Assembly: GCA_964555235.1 (NCBI GenBank)
Contig: CAZKRU010000106.1
Span: 1-10,506, forward strand
Direction of reading: 5' to 3'
DNA: 10,506 bases
From: CAZKRU01 sp964555235
Lineage (GTDB): Bacteria; Verrucomicrobiota; Verrucomicrobiia; Methylacidiphilales; CAMAQI01
Shown here: piece after piece, positions 1 to 6,464 of the stretch
How positions within the stretch are numbered: position 1 is the first letter of the stretch
Layout of the letters: each line of letters opens with the position of its first letter
Notes under the pieces: generated by a model
What the model saw: only the letters and a program-made list of their open reading frames with translations
Database searches by the model: none
Told to the model about the DNA's origin: nothing
Made by a program: the position numbers and the translations under genes

Positions 1-1
1 T

Positions 2-58
2 TTGAGGGTGAAACAGATGCGAGAGAAGGCTATGAAGGGCGATTGGCAGGTACGTTAA
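2..58 (+). CDS. Possible 3' end of an unidentified gene entering from the left edge
   Basis: One frame is open from the window edge and stops with TAA at 56-58. It would encode the tail LRVKQMREKAMKGDWQVR, which is basic and charged like a normal cytoplasmic protein C-terminus. It would converge on the minus-strand tRNA. Only 18 codons are visible, no family can be named, and the first frame of this edge is also open (through the tRNA complement to base 165). This is a guess from composition only. Confidence 0.2.
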   Translation: MRVKQMREKAMKGDWQVR

Positions 59-92
59 CCCGTGAGGGGTATAGTTTCGCAAAGGAATTAAA

Positions 93-167
93 TGGCTCCG
101 GAGGTAGGGCTCGAACCTACGACCAATCGGTTAACAGCCGACCGCTCTACCACTGAGCTACTCCGGA
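93..167 (-). tRNA. tRNA-Asn (anticodon GTT)
   Basis: The minus strand folds into a complete cloverleaf. The 7-bp acceptor stem is TCCGGAG/CTCCGGA, the D arm is closed by GCTC/GAGC, and the anticodon stem GTCGG/CCGAT carries the loop CTGTTAA. The T arm is GTAGG/CCTAC with loop TTCGAGC. The anticodon GTT lies at 133-135 and reads asparagine codons AAC and AAU. The discriminator is G, and the 3' CCA is encoded in the DNA (TGG on the plus strand at 93-95), so the mature end needs no CCA addition. The gene lies 75 bp beyond the helicase stop on the same strand but has its own promoter-like sequence, so it need not depend on that operon. No integrase or duplicated tRNA end is visible, so there is no sign that it is an attachment site. 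Confidence 0.97.
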
Positions 168-183
168 ATTGCAGGGAGTGTGA

Positions 184-211
184 TTTATATCGGGGGATTC
201 GGACCAATCAA
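184..211 (-). promoter_or_regulatory. Likely sigma-70-type promoter of tRNA-Asn
   Basis: On the minus strand a -35-like TTGATT (206-211) and a -10-like TATAAA (184-189) are separated by 16 bp. The -10 ends 16 bp before the tRNA 5' end, which places the start site a few bases upstream of the tRNA, as expected for a short processed leader. Assignment is by consensus match and position only. Confidence 0.5.
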
Positions 212-242
212 GCTTTTTGTTCTTCCAATGCAGGGCGCACAC

Positions 243-2072
243 TCATTCCATGTAACGCCACGAAGTTGATTCGGGGAGGAAAGGGGTGGGGCCTTGGCAC
301 ATTTTTCGGTCGTTGAGTCCGGGGTAGGAGAGGATGAGGTGACGTTTGGCGCGGGTGACGGCGACGTAGAAAAGGCGGAGTTCTTCTTCTTTTCCGGCTT
401 TGTCGTCGATGGTGCGGGGGTGCGGAATTTGGGTCGCTCCGGCGCCGATGAGCCAGACGGATTCCCATTCGAGACCCTTGGAGGAATGAACGGTGGAAAG
501 AACGACGGCATGATCGGGATGGTAGTCATCTCCGGAACGACTGAGGGCGAATCCGTCGAGGAAATCGGCAAGCGGCGTGTCGGGGGTTCCTGCCATCGAT
601 TGAACCATCGCGTGGACGGTATTGATTCGCTCATCGCCGTCTTTCGGATAATTGGCAGCAATCAGCGGGTGAATTTTTTCGTAGAGATAATTTCCGGCAT
701 CCGCGATTTTTTTGCGGGATCGAATTTCTTTAATCCAAAGGGGGAGCTCGGCGGCGGCTTCGGGCCATTCGCCATTTTCAAAATCTCCCCCTTGATGGGC
801 GGCGATTGCTTTTGCCGCGGTTCCTTCACCGATTCCGGGAAATTGAATCAGTGCCCGAAGCAGAGCAATTTTATCGAGCGGATTGTGGGCGATGCGAAGG
901 AAGCAGAGGAAGTCTTTCACTTCGGCGGCATCGGCGAGCATCTGGCCGCCGTATTTTTTGTAAAAGATGCGGCGTGAATTCAGGGCGACTTCGAGCGGAG
1001 TCAAAAATCGGGAAGATCGTGAGAGGATGGCAAACTGCGACGGGTTTTTTCCCGATTCCGCCCATTGCTGAATGGTTTGAGCGATGGCGTAGGCTTCCTG
1101 CTGTGGATTGACATAGGTGCGGTATTCGACGATGCCCGGTTCCGGGTGATGACTTTGCAATTGCAGCGGGCAGGCCGTGGTTGCGACGATGCGGTTGGCG
1201 AGATCGAGAATGTTTTGGCCACTTCGATAATTGTGTTCGAGCTTCAAGACACGAGTGCCTGGGTTTTTTGAGGGAAATTCGGAAATGATCTGCACGTCTG
1301 AGCCGCGAAATCCGTAAACGGATTGATTTGCATCTCCGACTCCCATCAAGTGTTTTGGGTTCAATGTCTGAAGGATTGATTCGTTCAGACGATTGTTATC
1401 CTGCATTTCGTCAACGAGGACATAGGGCCATCGTGCGCGAAGGCTTTCCGCATAGGAAGGATCCTGTTGCATTCGCTTCAACCAGAGAACGATGAGATCG
1501 TCGTAATCGACGACGTTAGCGGCTTTTTTAAGCTCTTCATAAAGACCAATGACCCGGACCAGTCGTTTGGTATTTCCTTTGAAGACCGGTTGAAGCAGTT
1601 CTTCCACGGGACAACAGGTGTTTCTCGCCATGGAATAAATCTGATGAACTTTGTCGGGAGCAAAGAGAGTCGATTTCGGAGCGATGGAGGCCTGCTTCAT
1701 GGCCGATTTCCAGATCGATTTTGCTTCGGATTCGTCGATGGTCGTAAAGGCTTTGTGCGCCAGTTCAAAGGCGGTCGCTTCTTTGCGAATCAAGGTGCTG
1801 GCGATGGCGTGATAAGTGCCGACGCTCAGCGCGTCATGCGCGTTTTGTTTGGGAACATCCCGGATGAGATGTTCGATGCGGGTTGCCATTTCACGTGCCG
1901 CTTTTCGCGTGAAGGTGATCATGAGAACTTGATGGCGGCGAATTCCCTCCCGGATCAGTCCGGCCACCCAATGGACACTGGTGGCGGTTTTTCCGGTGCC
2001 TGCTCCCGCGAGGACAAGAAGTCGGGGGTCTCGTGATTGTGAGACGGTGAGCTGCGACGGATTAAGCCTCAT
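243..2072 (-). CDS. UvrD/Rep-family (SF1A) ATP-dependent DNA helicase, compact form
   Basis: This is a 609-residue superfamily 1 helicase. The motifs appear in order: a Q-motif-like LNPSQ near residue 3, Walker A GAGTGKT (23-29), motif Ia ITFTRKAAREM (about 52-62), Walker B VDEMQD (220-225), motif III GDANQSVYGFRGSD (246-259), motif IV LEHNYRSG (278-285), motif V TVHSSKGLEW (527-536) and motif VI FYVAVTRAKRHL (568-579). The family translocates 3'-5' on single-stranded DNA and acts in repair and replication restart. Only about 30 residues follow motif VI, so the long C-terminal tail of UvrD, Rep and PcrA (usually 650-730 residues) is missing. I therefore give no gene symbol. The ATG overlaps the upstream membrane-protein stop as ATGA, with no Shine-Dalgarno motif, which suggests coupled translation. 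All catalytic motifs are intact, so it should be active. Its specific pathway cannot be read from the sequence. Confidence 0.95.
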   Translation of the reverse strand: MRLNPSQLTVSQSRDPRLLVLAGAGTGKTATSVHWVAGLIREGIRRHQVLMITFTRKAAREMATRIEHLIRDVPKQNAHDALSVGTYHAIASTLIRKEATAFELAHKAFTTIDESEAKSIWKSAMKQASIAPKSTLFAPDKVHQIYSMARNTCCPVEELLQPVFKGNTKRLVRVIGLYEELKKAANVVDYDDLIVLWLKRMQQDPSYAESLRARWPYVLVDEMQDNNRLNESILQTLNPKHLMGVGDANQSVYGFRGSDVQIISEFPSKNPGTRVLKLEHNYRSGQNILDLANRIVATTACPLQLQSHHPEPGIVEYRTYVNPQQEAYAIAQTIQQWAESGKNPSQFAILSRSSRFLTPLEVALNSRRIFYKKYGGQMLADAAEVKDFLCFLRIAHNPLDKIALLRALIQFPGIGEGTAAKAIAAHQGGDFENGEWPEAAAELPLWIKEIRSRKKIADAGNYLYEKIHPLIAANYPKDGDERINTVHAMVQSMAGTPDTPLADFLDGFALSRSGDDYHPDHAVVLSTVHSSKGLEWESVWLIGAGATQIPHPRTIDDKAGKEEELRLFYVAVTRAKRHLILSYPGLNDRKMCQGPTPFLPESTSWRYME

Positions 2073-4600
2073 GACGGACGAGGGCGAAGGGCTGCGATTC
2101 CGAGAACAAGCATGGTGGCGAGTTGAAGATAAACAGGCCAGACGGTCGGTTGATAGCGAAAGACGACTTTAGAATTTCCGGCAGGAAGCGGTACGGCCCG
2201 GAAGACAAAGTTTGCCCGAAGCACGGGGGCCGGTTTTCCATTGATCTCGGCCTTCCACTCCGGCTCAAAGCGATCATTGAGGAGGAGATACATTGGTTGG
2301 GAGAGTTGGGTATCAACTTCGATGCGCTTTCCGTTGTAGGCAAGGACCTGGAGCGAGGAAGTGTCGGTACGCAGTGGGCTGAGAGGAGGAGGGAGGGGAG
2401 AGGAATCCTTTTGGGAGAGGAGGAGGGATTGAGTCGGGTTCCATTGTGGATCCGCGAGGCGTGCGAGGAGCTCGGATTCATTTTGGAAGGTTTCAGAACG
2501 GGGGATGAGGGTGGCACGAGGGAGTGCGGATTTGAGTTCGACCAGGACAACCGCAGAACCATTCGGTTCGGTATGTGGCTCAAGCTTGGGGCGGGCGCCT
2601 TCGGTATTGACTCGGAAGAAATGAGTTTTCCCAAGGAGTTGGGCGAACTCTTGATTAGAAATAAGAGGAGCCCAAGCATTGAGAGAGCCTGCGAGATAAC
2701 GGACGCCGGTCAGTTCCCATAAACGCGCGGGGTGCGGGTTGAGCGTTTCAAAAAAGGTTTCGATATCTTTGGGAATTCGAGAGGCGGCGGGAATGTCCAA
2801 GGTCGGAATCCCATGAAGGGGAAATTGCATTTGAAGGAGTTCGTCGAGGAAGTGATCGCGATTGAGGAGTTTGACGCGAGCGTAGGGAGTAGACTGCTCG
2901 AGCAGAAGTTTGGTGATCGGACTTTCTTCGGATTTTGTGGCGACCGGATAAAGGTAGTGGCGCTGGATTGGAATCATCTGGACGAGCATCAACGCAATGG
3001 CGCCCAAGATCAGGGAATTTCCGAGGTTATCAGGAGAGAAGAGTTGGTCTCGGAATTTGGCGAGGAGGGGATTCATCATTGGAAAACGACGGATGCGGAG
3101 ATGGTGTCGGAGCAGGGTGATCCAGAGTGCAATCCCCAAGGCAAGAATGGCAGCGAGGCCGGTCGAGTTCATGAGACATTTGCTGATTCCTTGAATTTCC
3201 GGAGGTTGGTATTGGAGGGTCTTCAGCAAAGTCGGGAGAACGAGACTCAGTAAAAAGCAAAAAGGGAGAAGTCCGAACAGAGCGATGCAAAAACTACGGA
3301 AGAGAGTCGCCACGCGATCGGAAAGTTCGTGCCCTCCTTTTTCCCGGGCCAAGGAACGGACGCAGGCGACCATCCCAAAAACCGAGAGGGCGATGAGGCA
3401 GAAGGTTCCTGGAAGGAGAACAAATTTAAGAGGATTTCTCCAGGAATCCATCAGCGGGAGTTTGTAGAAGAGCGCGTAGAGCGGTGCATATTTTCCGAAC
3501 CCGAGCAGGAAGAGGAAGAGCGTCGCGCCCCCAAAAAAAACGGCGACATTTCGTTCGGATTCATTCAGGAGCGGAGGTGAGGTCGGATTGGTGGACTTCA
3601 GATATCGGCTGAGCGCCAGAAGTCCGAGAAGGGTGAAGAGAAAGGGGACGGTCCCGTAGGTGTTGATTCCGAGCATGAAATTGCGGAATCCCTGACCGGT
3701 TTTGAGCCACTCGGCCGATTGACCGATGCGGCCCCAGTACGGTCCTTCGCTGGAAGCGTTGTGCCATCCGTAGTAACCGGGAACCAGATAGCCGAGGAAC
3801 TCTTCGGGAGGAAAACTCCATTGCGTGGCCCATGCGAAACGCTCTTTGGGAGATTCGGAGGCGCCTTGTTGAACGCCTTTGAGATTCGATTCGCTGAGGG
3901 AATAAATTCCAGGCAGTGCAATCAGGACGGTGATGATTCCAAAAAGAATGAGACCCTTGAAGGTTCGCGACATGGCGAGGGGACGATCTTCCGAGAGAAA
4001 CCAAGCGTGATAGAGGGCATAGGCCAGAATGAGTCCGGTAGCGAGACCACCCTGGTCGGGAAGAAAGAGCATCATTTGACCGGCGAGAAATCCGGCCCAG
4101 AGCCAAGGGCGAATGGCTTGGGTGCGGAGTCCTTGGATGACCAGACCGAAGGCGAGGGGAAAAGCGGCGTAGAGAAATGCCGGGGAAAAATGAGCGGGAT
4201 AGAGATTACTTAAAAAAGCCCCCTGCCACGCATAAACGAGGCCCCCATAAATTCCGATCTTGGCGGAAACTCCCCACTGGCGGAAAAGGAAAAGGGAGGT
4301 TATAATCGAGAGAGCCGCACAGAGCGGGTAGAAGGTTGTGGCGTAAATCCAAAAAGGGAGATGGGCGTAGAGGGAGAGGGGATGCAATCCCATCGGATAG
4401 CGGGCTTGGCCGATCCAGTAATCGGTCGAGTAATCAGCAGAGGGGGGAAAATGGAAACGATTGAGGGAATAAGTGGCTGCGTTGGTATCAACCGTCAATG
4501 GAACGATTTTTCCGGATGAAAAAAAGAAGCAAAGAAAAAGCTGGAGGACGAGGGTTCCGAGGACAGATACGAGGAGCCAGCGGCGTTCGGACGAGGTCAT
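2069..4600 (-). CDS. YfhO-like polytopic membrane protein (GT-C glycosyltransferase-like fold)
   Basis: This 843-residue protein has a first membrane segment at about 8-28, then a non-cytoplasmic loop with an acidic TVDTN motif (36-40). Roughly a dozen hydrophobic segments follow between 85 and 545, for example near 85-105, 139-155, 214-234, 353-375, 392-414, 433-459 and 530-545. A soluble domain of about 270 residues comes next, and a last membrane segment lies at about 821-838. The best family marker is the C-terminal stretch around 775-818: NDRFEPEWKAEINGK, then RANFVFRAVPLPAG, then a FRYQP end. This matches the conserved tail of the bacterial YfhO family, and MDSWRNPLKF (384-393) resembles the family's internal Arg-Pro motif. 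Bacillus YfhO is linked to lipoteichoic acid glycosylation. The substrate here is unknown and catalysis is inferred. It is the first gene of an operon with the helicase. No Shine-Dalgarno motif precedes the ATG. Confidence 0.8.
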   Translation of the reverse strand: MTSSERRWLLVSVLGTLVLQLFLCFFFSSGKIVPLTVDTNAATYSLNRFHFPPSADYSTDYWIGQARYPMGLHPLSLYAHLPFWIYATTFYPLCAALSIITSLFLFRQWGVSAKIGIYGGLVYAWQGAFLSNLYPAHFSPAFLYAAFPLAFGLVIQGLRTQAIRPWLWAGFLAGQMMLFLPDQGGLATGLILAYALYHAWFLSEDRPLAMSRTFKGLILFGIITVLIALPGIYSLSESNLKGVQQGASESPKERFAWATQWSFPPEEFLGYLVPGYYGWHNASSEGPYWGRIGQSAEWLKTGQGFRNFMLGINTYGTVPFLFTLLGLLALSRYLKSTNPTSPPLLNESERNVAVFFGGATLFLFLLGFGKYAPLYALFYKLPLMDSWRNPLKFVLLPGTFCLIALSVFGMVACVRSLAREKGGHELSDRVATLFRSFCIALFGLLPFCFLLSLVLPTLLKTLQYQPPEIQGISKCLMNSTGLAAILALGIALWITLLRHHLRIRRFPMMNPLLAKFRDQLFSPDNLGNSLILGAIALMLVQMIPIQRHYLYPVATKSEESPITKLLLEQSTPYARVKLLNRDHFLDELLQMQFPLHGIPTLDIPAASRIPKDIETFFETLNPHPARLWELTGVRYLAGSLNAWAPLISNQEFAQLLGKTHFFRVNTEGARPKLEPHTEPNGSAVVLVELKSALPRATLIPRSETFQNESELLARLADPQWNPTQSLLLSQKDSSPLPPPLSPLRTDTSSLQVLAYNGKRIEVDTQLSQPMYLLLNDRFEPEWKAEINGKPAPVLRANFVFRAVPLPAGNSKVVFRYQPTVWPVYLQLATMLVLGIAALRPRPS

Positions 4601-4609
4601 GGAGGGGCG

Positions 4610-4637
4610 ATTGTGCCGGGACCGTTACGAACGTCAA
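4610..4637 (-). promoter_or_regulatory. Candidate promoter of the membrane protein-helicase operon
   Basis: On the minus strand TTGACG (4632-4637, five of six to consensus) lies 16 bp before CACAAT (4610-4615, four of six). The -10 ends only 9 bp before the ATG at 4600, so the transcript would be leaderless or nearly so, consistent with the missing Shine-Dalgarno. It is back to back with a plus-strand candidate. Confidence 0.35.
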
Positions 4638-4655
4638 CCCGGATGTGTTTTAGGA

Positions 4656-4685
4656 TTGACGATTTTATGGTTAATAGCGTAAAAA
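4656..4685 (+). promoter_or_regulatory. Candidate promoter of the coiled-coil membrane protein gene
   Basis: TTGACG (4656-4661) is followed after 18 bp by TAAAAA (4680-4685, four of six). The -10 ends 9 bp before the ATG at 4695, giving at most a very short leader. The -35 forms an inverted repeat with the -35 of the divergent operon (CGTCAA at 4632-4637). Confidence 0.3.
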
Positions 4686-4694
4686 CATATCTAA

Positions 4695-5555
4695 ATGTCT
4701 GAGATTGATGTAACCGCGTATTGGTCGAGCGAGTGTGAACACACGCCGCAGCGATTTCGTCTTCGGATTAATCGTGAGGATGAATTCGTCTTTGCGCTTC
4801 TCTCCGAAACCGAAAATGATCTGGCCAAACGTGAGGCATCGAGTGATGTCGAAACGATTTTAGATCGGGAATTTCATCTCGCGGCAACGGCTGCGGCGCG
4901 TACGTTTAATTTAAATCTCCTCGATACCGTTTGGCTCCGGGAAGTGCGTCGACCGGATCGTTCCGGAATTCATCGCGTCGTGATGGATGAAGAAGAGGGG
5001 CGATTTGTGAATGCCCGTTACGGAGCGCTCACGACTTTTGATAATTTGGTTCTCAAGCAGAAGCGGATGCTTGCCCAAGCTCCGAAGAATGCGAAATCTC
5101 GATTTCAGTTTTCCTTGTTTGATTCGCTTTCACGCGTGAGCACCCTCGGTTGGGTTGGGGCGATGGCTGTGATTGTGATCGGGTCGGGATGGTTGATTAC
5201 CCAGGAACGCCGTCACTCGGCGGAGATGATGGCGCAGTTGGAGCAGAAACAGACTCAACTGGAAGAAGCGTCCCGACAAATTCTCGCGATGGATTTAATT
5301 GAAAAAGAACGCCAACTGGCGACTGCTGCGAATTCAACCGTGCGCCGTGTCTATCGGGATTCCGCAACAATGGCGGCAGGAAAACAAATTTTCGAACAGC
5401 AAAAAGATCGCGTCACCACGGCGGCCTCACTTTTAAGCGAGAAACTTTTCGGTCTGAAACCGCTTCCGCTCCCTGCGGAACCGCCGAAGAGCACGGCGTC
5501 CATTCAACCGACGGATCTTTCCCAAGTCCCGTTGGATCCATTGCCGAAGCCTTAA
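4695..5555 (+). CDS. Unrecognised single-pass membrane protein with coiled coil
   Basis: This 286-residue protein matches no family I recognise. Residues 1-145 look soluble and mixed alpha/beta, with many charged residues (for example EVRRPDRSGIHRV at about 83-95). A single hydrophobic segment, LGWVGAMAVIVIGSGWLI, spans about 151-168. Residues 171-212 are rich in Glu, Gln, Lys and Leu with heptad-like spacing, typical of a coiled coil. The tail from about 253 is proline-rich and ends in PLPKP. No N-terminal signal peptide is present. Basic residues flank both sides of the membrane segment, so topology is uncertain. The architecture suggests a bitopic scaffold or an assembly factor, but this is inference. 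It is transcribed alone, divergently from the YfhO-like operon, with no Shine-Dalgarno motif before its ATG. It is very likely a real gene: the frame is long, the protein composition is normal, and the domain layout is coherent. Confidence 0.8.
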   Translation: MSEIDVTAYWSSECEHTPQRFRLRINREDEFVFALLSETENDLAKREASSDVETILDREFHLAATAAARTFNLNLLDTVWLREVRRPDRSGIHRVVMDEEEGRFVNARYGALTTFDNLVLKQKRMLAQAPKNAKSRFQFSLFDSLSRVSTLGWVGAMAVIVIGSGWLITQERRHSAEMMAQLEQKQTQLEEASRQILAMDLIEKERQLATAANSTVRRVYRDSATMAAGKQIFEQQKDRVTTAASLLSEKLFGLKPLPLPAEPPKSTASIQPTDLSQVPLDPLPKP

Positions 5556-5705
5556 GGTTCGCGCTGCGTTTTCGGGTTGAGATCGAAACCGAGAGACTAC
5601 TTACCAAGACGCCGGTTTTGAAAAAACTCCACTCGAGTCATTGATTTTCTCCGGAAATTGAGCAGACCTAAGCATGTTTATTCATACCACTCCCCTGAAT
5701 CCCGT

Positions 5706-5739
5706 AAAAAACATGAGCCGACGCTTGCGCGCCGGCTCA
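5706..5739 (-). terminator. Intrinsic terminator-like hairpin facing left
   Basis: On the minus strand the stem TGAGCCG/CGGCTCA continues past one mismatch with GCG/CGC and closes on a 4-base loop. It is followed by TG and six T residues (A run at 5706-5711 on the plus strand). The shape fits a Rho-independent terminator for leftward transcripts, which could arrive from metH about 800 bp away and would otherwise run antisense into the 4695-5555 gene. A second small hairpin GCTTC/GAAGC (5745-5757) lies just upstream on that strand. The pair could instead be another interspersed repeat. Confidence 0.4.
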
Positions 5740-5838
5740 AGACCGCTTCGCCGAAGCTACCGCGGGGGTTAACAAGCAGAAATCTAATGTAAGAGGAAAT
5801 GATCGTCAAGAAATTGTGTTACAAAATGCAGGAGCCGC

Positions 5839-5878
5839 ATAAGGGATAAGGGTAGTAAACGGCAATATAAGGGTAGTA
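5839..5878 (+). repeat. Short direct repeats ATAAGGG(TAGTA)
   Basis: ATAAGGG occurs at 5839, 5846 and 5867. The latter two copies extend identically to the 12-mer ATAAGGGTAGTA (5846-5857 and 5867-5878), giving a 21-bp period, about two helical turns. Regular spacing on one DNA face is typical of protein-binding sites, but no adjacent promoter or gene identifies a function. Confidence 0.5.
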
Positions 5879-6028
5879 GTAAGTGTATTAATTGTTTTAA
5901 GAAAGCGTTTTTCAGCTTCCTTTGAGTCCGCGAAATCTAAGGCCAATTGGAGAAATGTGGTAAAAAGGAGGCGTTCCCATTTTTAGTCCCATTGCCGAGA
6001 GCTTAATGGTTGGACTGCATTTTTTTTT

Positions 6029-6095
6029 GGGGGGGACACACCTCCGGGGGGCTCTGTTCATAAAGCCGGACGTCTGCGGAGAGACGTCCCTACCA
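6029..6095. repeat. Interspersed palindromic repeat, copy A (degenerate left end)
   Basis: This element of about 66 bp aligns with the copy at 6464-6530. It shares ACACACCTCCGGGG (6036-6049), a central AAAGCC (6062-6067) and the right end CCCTACCA (6088-6095). Its right half is a perfect 8-bp hairpin GGACGTCT/AGACGTCC with a 6-base loop (6068-6089). The left end, GGTAGGG in copy B, is here G7, and the left hairpin arm has lost its pairing, so this half is decayed. A GGGCTTTTTG tract (6100-6109) follows, and its GGCTTT can pair with AAAGCC, so a weak plus-strand terminator role is possible. The layout resembles REP/REPIN-type elements. No RAYT transposase gene is present in the window. Confidence 0.75.
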
Positions 6096-6198
6096 GATTG
6101 GGCTTTTTGTCATTCAAGATCCTTGGACACGGTGGTTAAGCCCATTTACCGAAGAAAAACAAGATGACAGCTAACGGATTTCATTTTAAGTTTAGATC

Positions 6199-6414
6199 AT
6201 GAGTTTTCAAGAAGTTCTTCAGGAACTCCCGACCTTCACGGTGGGAGAACGGCAATTGTTGATGCGCCGATCCCTCGAGTTGGATGAGCCGAGTCTTCCC
6301 TTGGAAGATGAAGCGTTAGTTGAGGCGCGAATGTCAGAGCACCAAGTGAATCCCGCCTCCGCTTTGTCGCTTGATCAGATCACTTCCAAGCTCAGGAATC
6401 GCTTCGCGGCATGA
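6199..6414 (+). CDS. Addiction-module component, antitoxin-like small protein
   Basis: This 71-residue acidic protein fits the layout of the putative addiction module component family (TIGR02574-like), whose members are usually paired with RelE/ParE-type toxins. Visible traits are an N-terminal helix ending in LP (10-11), VGERQLLMRRSLELDEP (15-31), an acidic linker, then LVEARMSEHQVNPASALSL (40-58), followed by a short basic helix ending KLRNRF. The VEARxxEHxxNPxSAxSL region matches the family's signature of a charged helix, a proline turn and a Ser/Leu start to the last helix. Such antitoxins bind and neutralise the partner toxin. Here the stop overlaps a following ATG as ATGA, the usual junction, but no toxin follows. 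No Shine-Dalgarno motif precedes the start. The family call rests on motif pattern, not on a search. Confidence 0.75.
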   Translation: MSFQEVLQELPTFTVGERQLLMRRSLELDEPSLPLEDEALVEARMSEHQVNPASALSLDQITSKLRNRFAA

Positions 6415-6464
6415 GTTGGCAGGTGGTTGGGATCGATGAGCCGACAGAGCCTCTTCCTGTATTT
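6411..6464 (+). pseudogene. Possible remnant of the partner toxin gene start
   Basis: An ATG overlaps the antitoxin stop (ATGA at 6411-6414) exactly where a RelE/ParE-type toxin would begin. The first codons read MSWQVV, which resembles the usual first beta strand of such toxins. The sequence then becomes unlike any toxin (GIDEPTEPLPVF) and enters the palindromic repeat at 6464. The frame stays open into metH antisense, so the lack of a stop carries no weight. The identification rests on position and six residues only. Confidence 0.3.

Larger units (their letters stand above)
5556..6198. other. Intergenic stretch of about 640 bp without a convincing gene
   Basis: No frame here combines a start, useful length and protein-like composition. 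It contains two adjacent hairpins (5714-5757), a direct repeat ATAAGGGTAGTA (5846 and 5867), an unused Shine-Dalgarno-like AAGGAGG (5965-5971), a T9-G7 homopolymer junction (6020-6035) and the first palindromic repeat copy (6029-6095). One short frame without a stop from 5964 to 6166 runs through the repeat and is probably spurious. Confidence 0.7.

Noticed and set aside
93..167. tRNA-Asn as an integration site for a mobile island
   Set aside because: No repeat of the tRNA 3' end and no integrase gene occur in the window.
5715..5775. Integron attC-like site at the double hairpin and GTTAACA
   Set aside because: GTTAACA does not fit the GTTRRRY core, and no matching RYYYAAC partner or integrase is present.
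5799..5849. A 16-codon frame (MIVKKLCYKMQ...) after AAGAGGAA
   Set aside because: The purine-rich motif is one base from the ATG, too close to act as a Shine-Dalgarno sequence, and the peptide is too short to judge.
6006..6167. Short plus-strand frame through repeat copy A (starts MVGLHFFLGG)
   Set aside because: Most of it is translation of the palindromic repeat. It has no usable Shine-Dalgarno motif at its ATG and no protein-like composition.
6164..6202. A 12-codon upstream frame (MTANGFHFKFRS) whose stop overlaps the antitoxin ATG
   Set aside because: The overlap is neat, but the peptide is short, has no ribosome-binding motif and shows no attenuator-like structure. Chance is the simpler explanation.
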